Assembly: GCA_905397405.1 (NCBI GenBank)
Contig: CAJPVJ010000778.1
Coordinates: 1-20,545, forward strand
Length of the DNA: 20,545 bases
Source: Oppiella nova
Lineage: Eukaryota > Arthropoda > Arachnida > Sarcoptiformes > Oppiidae
Reading direction: 5' to 3'
A program made the position numbers and the translations under genes. The notes below the pieces were generated by a model. The model was not told where the DNA came from. It worked only from the letters and a program-made list of their open reading frames with translations, and searched no databases. The stretch's first letter is position 1; each line of letters starts with the position of its first letter. Positions 19,412-20,545 of this stretch are shown here, one piece after another.

Positions 19412-20545
19412 TCATTTTAAAGACATTCATTAAATATTATTAAAATTGATAAATTGTCTAAATTGAATGACATTTATCAGATGATGATAATAATATACTA
19501 TTATAACTGCAGTTAACTATAGTCTTAATGATTAATTGATGTCAGTCTACAGTTCACCGTTGCGTCCGTTTGACAAATATTTTCAATAAGAAATCATTTC
19601 TGACTAACATTTCTATTCATATGTGTGTTTGATATTTGTTTAATAATTAGGGATGATTACACTACAATGTACCGGTTCATTTTGTTAAAGTTTTCGATAT
19701 TTTTAGAATATATTCTATAATATTAAACGATATGAATGTATATTATAGCCCACTTGTCAATTGACTCATTGTTTGTTTTATTAATAGTTTTAATATGAAA
19801 TTCTTGTTATTTTTAGGAAATATTATATCAATATTTAGAACAAAGACAATTTTAATTATAATTTAATTAATTTTTTAATCAATTGTATTAATATAATATT
19901 CGATAGATTTAATGAAAATATTATGAATTTATATTTTATACAAAACATTAATTCATTTACTTTGTGTGTCATTCAACTCATAGTGCCTTTTTATATGATG
20001 TTTTTATTGCTTTTTTAAGTTTAAATTTTAATAAACTTATTGTTTGTCAATTATTAAGTGGGCGTTTGATTGCAATATACGATATATTGTATATTGTTTT
20101 GCATGTATTAATGCATTACAACAATTTAAAGGTTAACCACAATTGTTAAATAATGTCTAAATAAGAATATAATTATTTAAACATTATATAAAGCTCTTTG
20201 TTTTTAACTCAAATAACATGTAATCTAAAAGGTTTGACACAAAATGTTAGCGACAAAATAAAAAATTCATTAAGTATTAGAGCATATGTTTATTGAATAA
20301 AAACTCAATTCTTAAAGATTACACAATGAATGCTTGACTTATGGCCCCTTATTGTTATAATATATTATTAGTGCAAATAAAGTTAATGAAAACCTATTTT
20401 ATTACTTGTTGTATCTAAACATCCAATTATGTGAAATGTAAACCAAAAATCGATAACAATTTTTTCATCGTTATATTTGTTATGAACAAAGTCTCAGCTC
20501 TTTCGGGTATTCACAATTTGGACTCTTTTTATAGTAATGTTTAAT
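19412..20545 (+). other. 3' flank of the transporter gene
   Basis: This is the 3' UTR and downstream AT-rich DNA. AATAAA words occur at several places. The one at 20376-20381, followed by a T/G-richer stretch near 20395-20415, is the best looking, but the base composition makes such words common. A small palindromic stretch, ATACGATATATTGTAT, lies near 20078-20093. No coding region is seen; an open frame at 19964-20149 has no recognisable content. Confidence 0.45.

Overview
The window reads as AT-rich nuclear DNA of an animal, most likely a small-genome arthropod. Two protein genes are split by short GT-AG introns (many of 50-110 bp), their products belong to metazoan families, and nothing looks bacterial or viral. 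A mite is my best guess, from intron size and base composition only. Both genes are on the + strand. All exon borders come from reading the three forward frames against remembered family patterns; no alignment was run.

Layout: (1) 1-1266 is the first copy of a direct repeat of at least 1.2 kb; the second copy is 7122-8329. (2) 1267-2502 is the upstream region of gene 1, with a 22-bp minisatellite and a plausible promoter. (3) 2503-4632 is a GTPBP2-type GTPase gene in eight exons. Its GTPase core is intact, but the centre and C-terminus look damaged. (4) 4633-7132 has no gene. It holds a cluster of foldback elements: a hairpin at 5718-5853, a TA-flanked Tc1/mariner-like MITE at 6073-6797 with a second palindrome inside it, and a foldback at 6814-7132 that ends where the second repeat copy begins. 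(5) 8700-19411 is an SLC7 light-chain (LAT/y+LAT/xCT-type) amino acid transporter locus.

The SLC7 locus is the most interesting part. It has two complete, divergent versions of the 5' half: cassette A (8700-9554, four exons) and cassette B (13555-14181, three exons). There is only one 3' half (16564-19411, seven exons). Both cassettes end in phase 1, and the shared exon 5 accepts phase 1, so each can be spliced in frame to the same second half. The two predicted transporters (about 499 and 494 aa once a probable assembly duplication is removed) would differ in the N-terminal tail and roughly TM1-TM4 and share TM5-TM12. The first introns of the two cassettes are almost identical over about 60 nt, although the flanking exons have diverged heavily at synonymous sites.

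Two exact tandem duplications look like unmerged contig overlaps: 95 bp on each side of a single N at 15519, and 127 bp on each side of one extra base at 18975. The second lies in the last large SLC7 exon and is the only thing that breaks its reading frame, so I do not treat the transporter as a pseudogene. The GTPBP2-like gene is different: it shows scattered decay that one assembly error would not explain.
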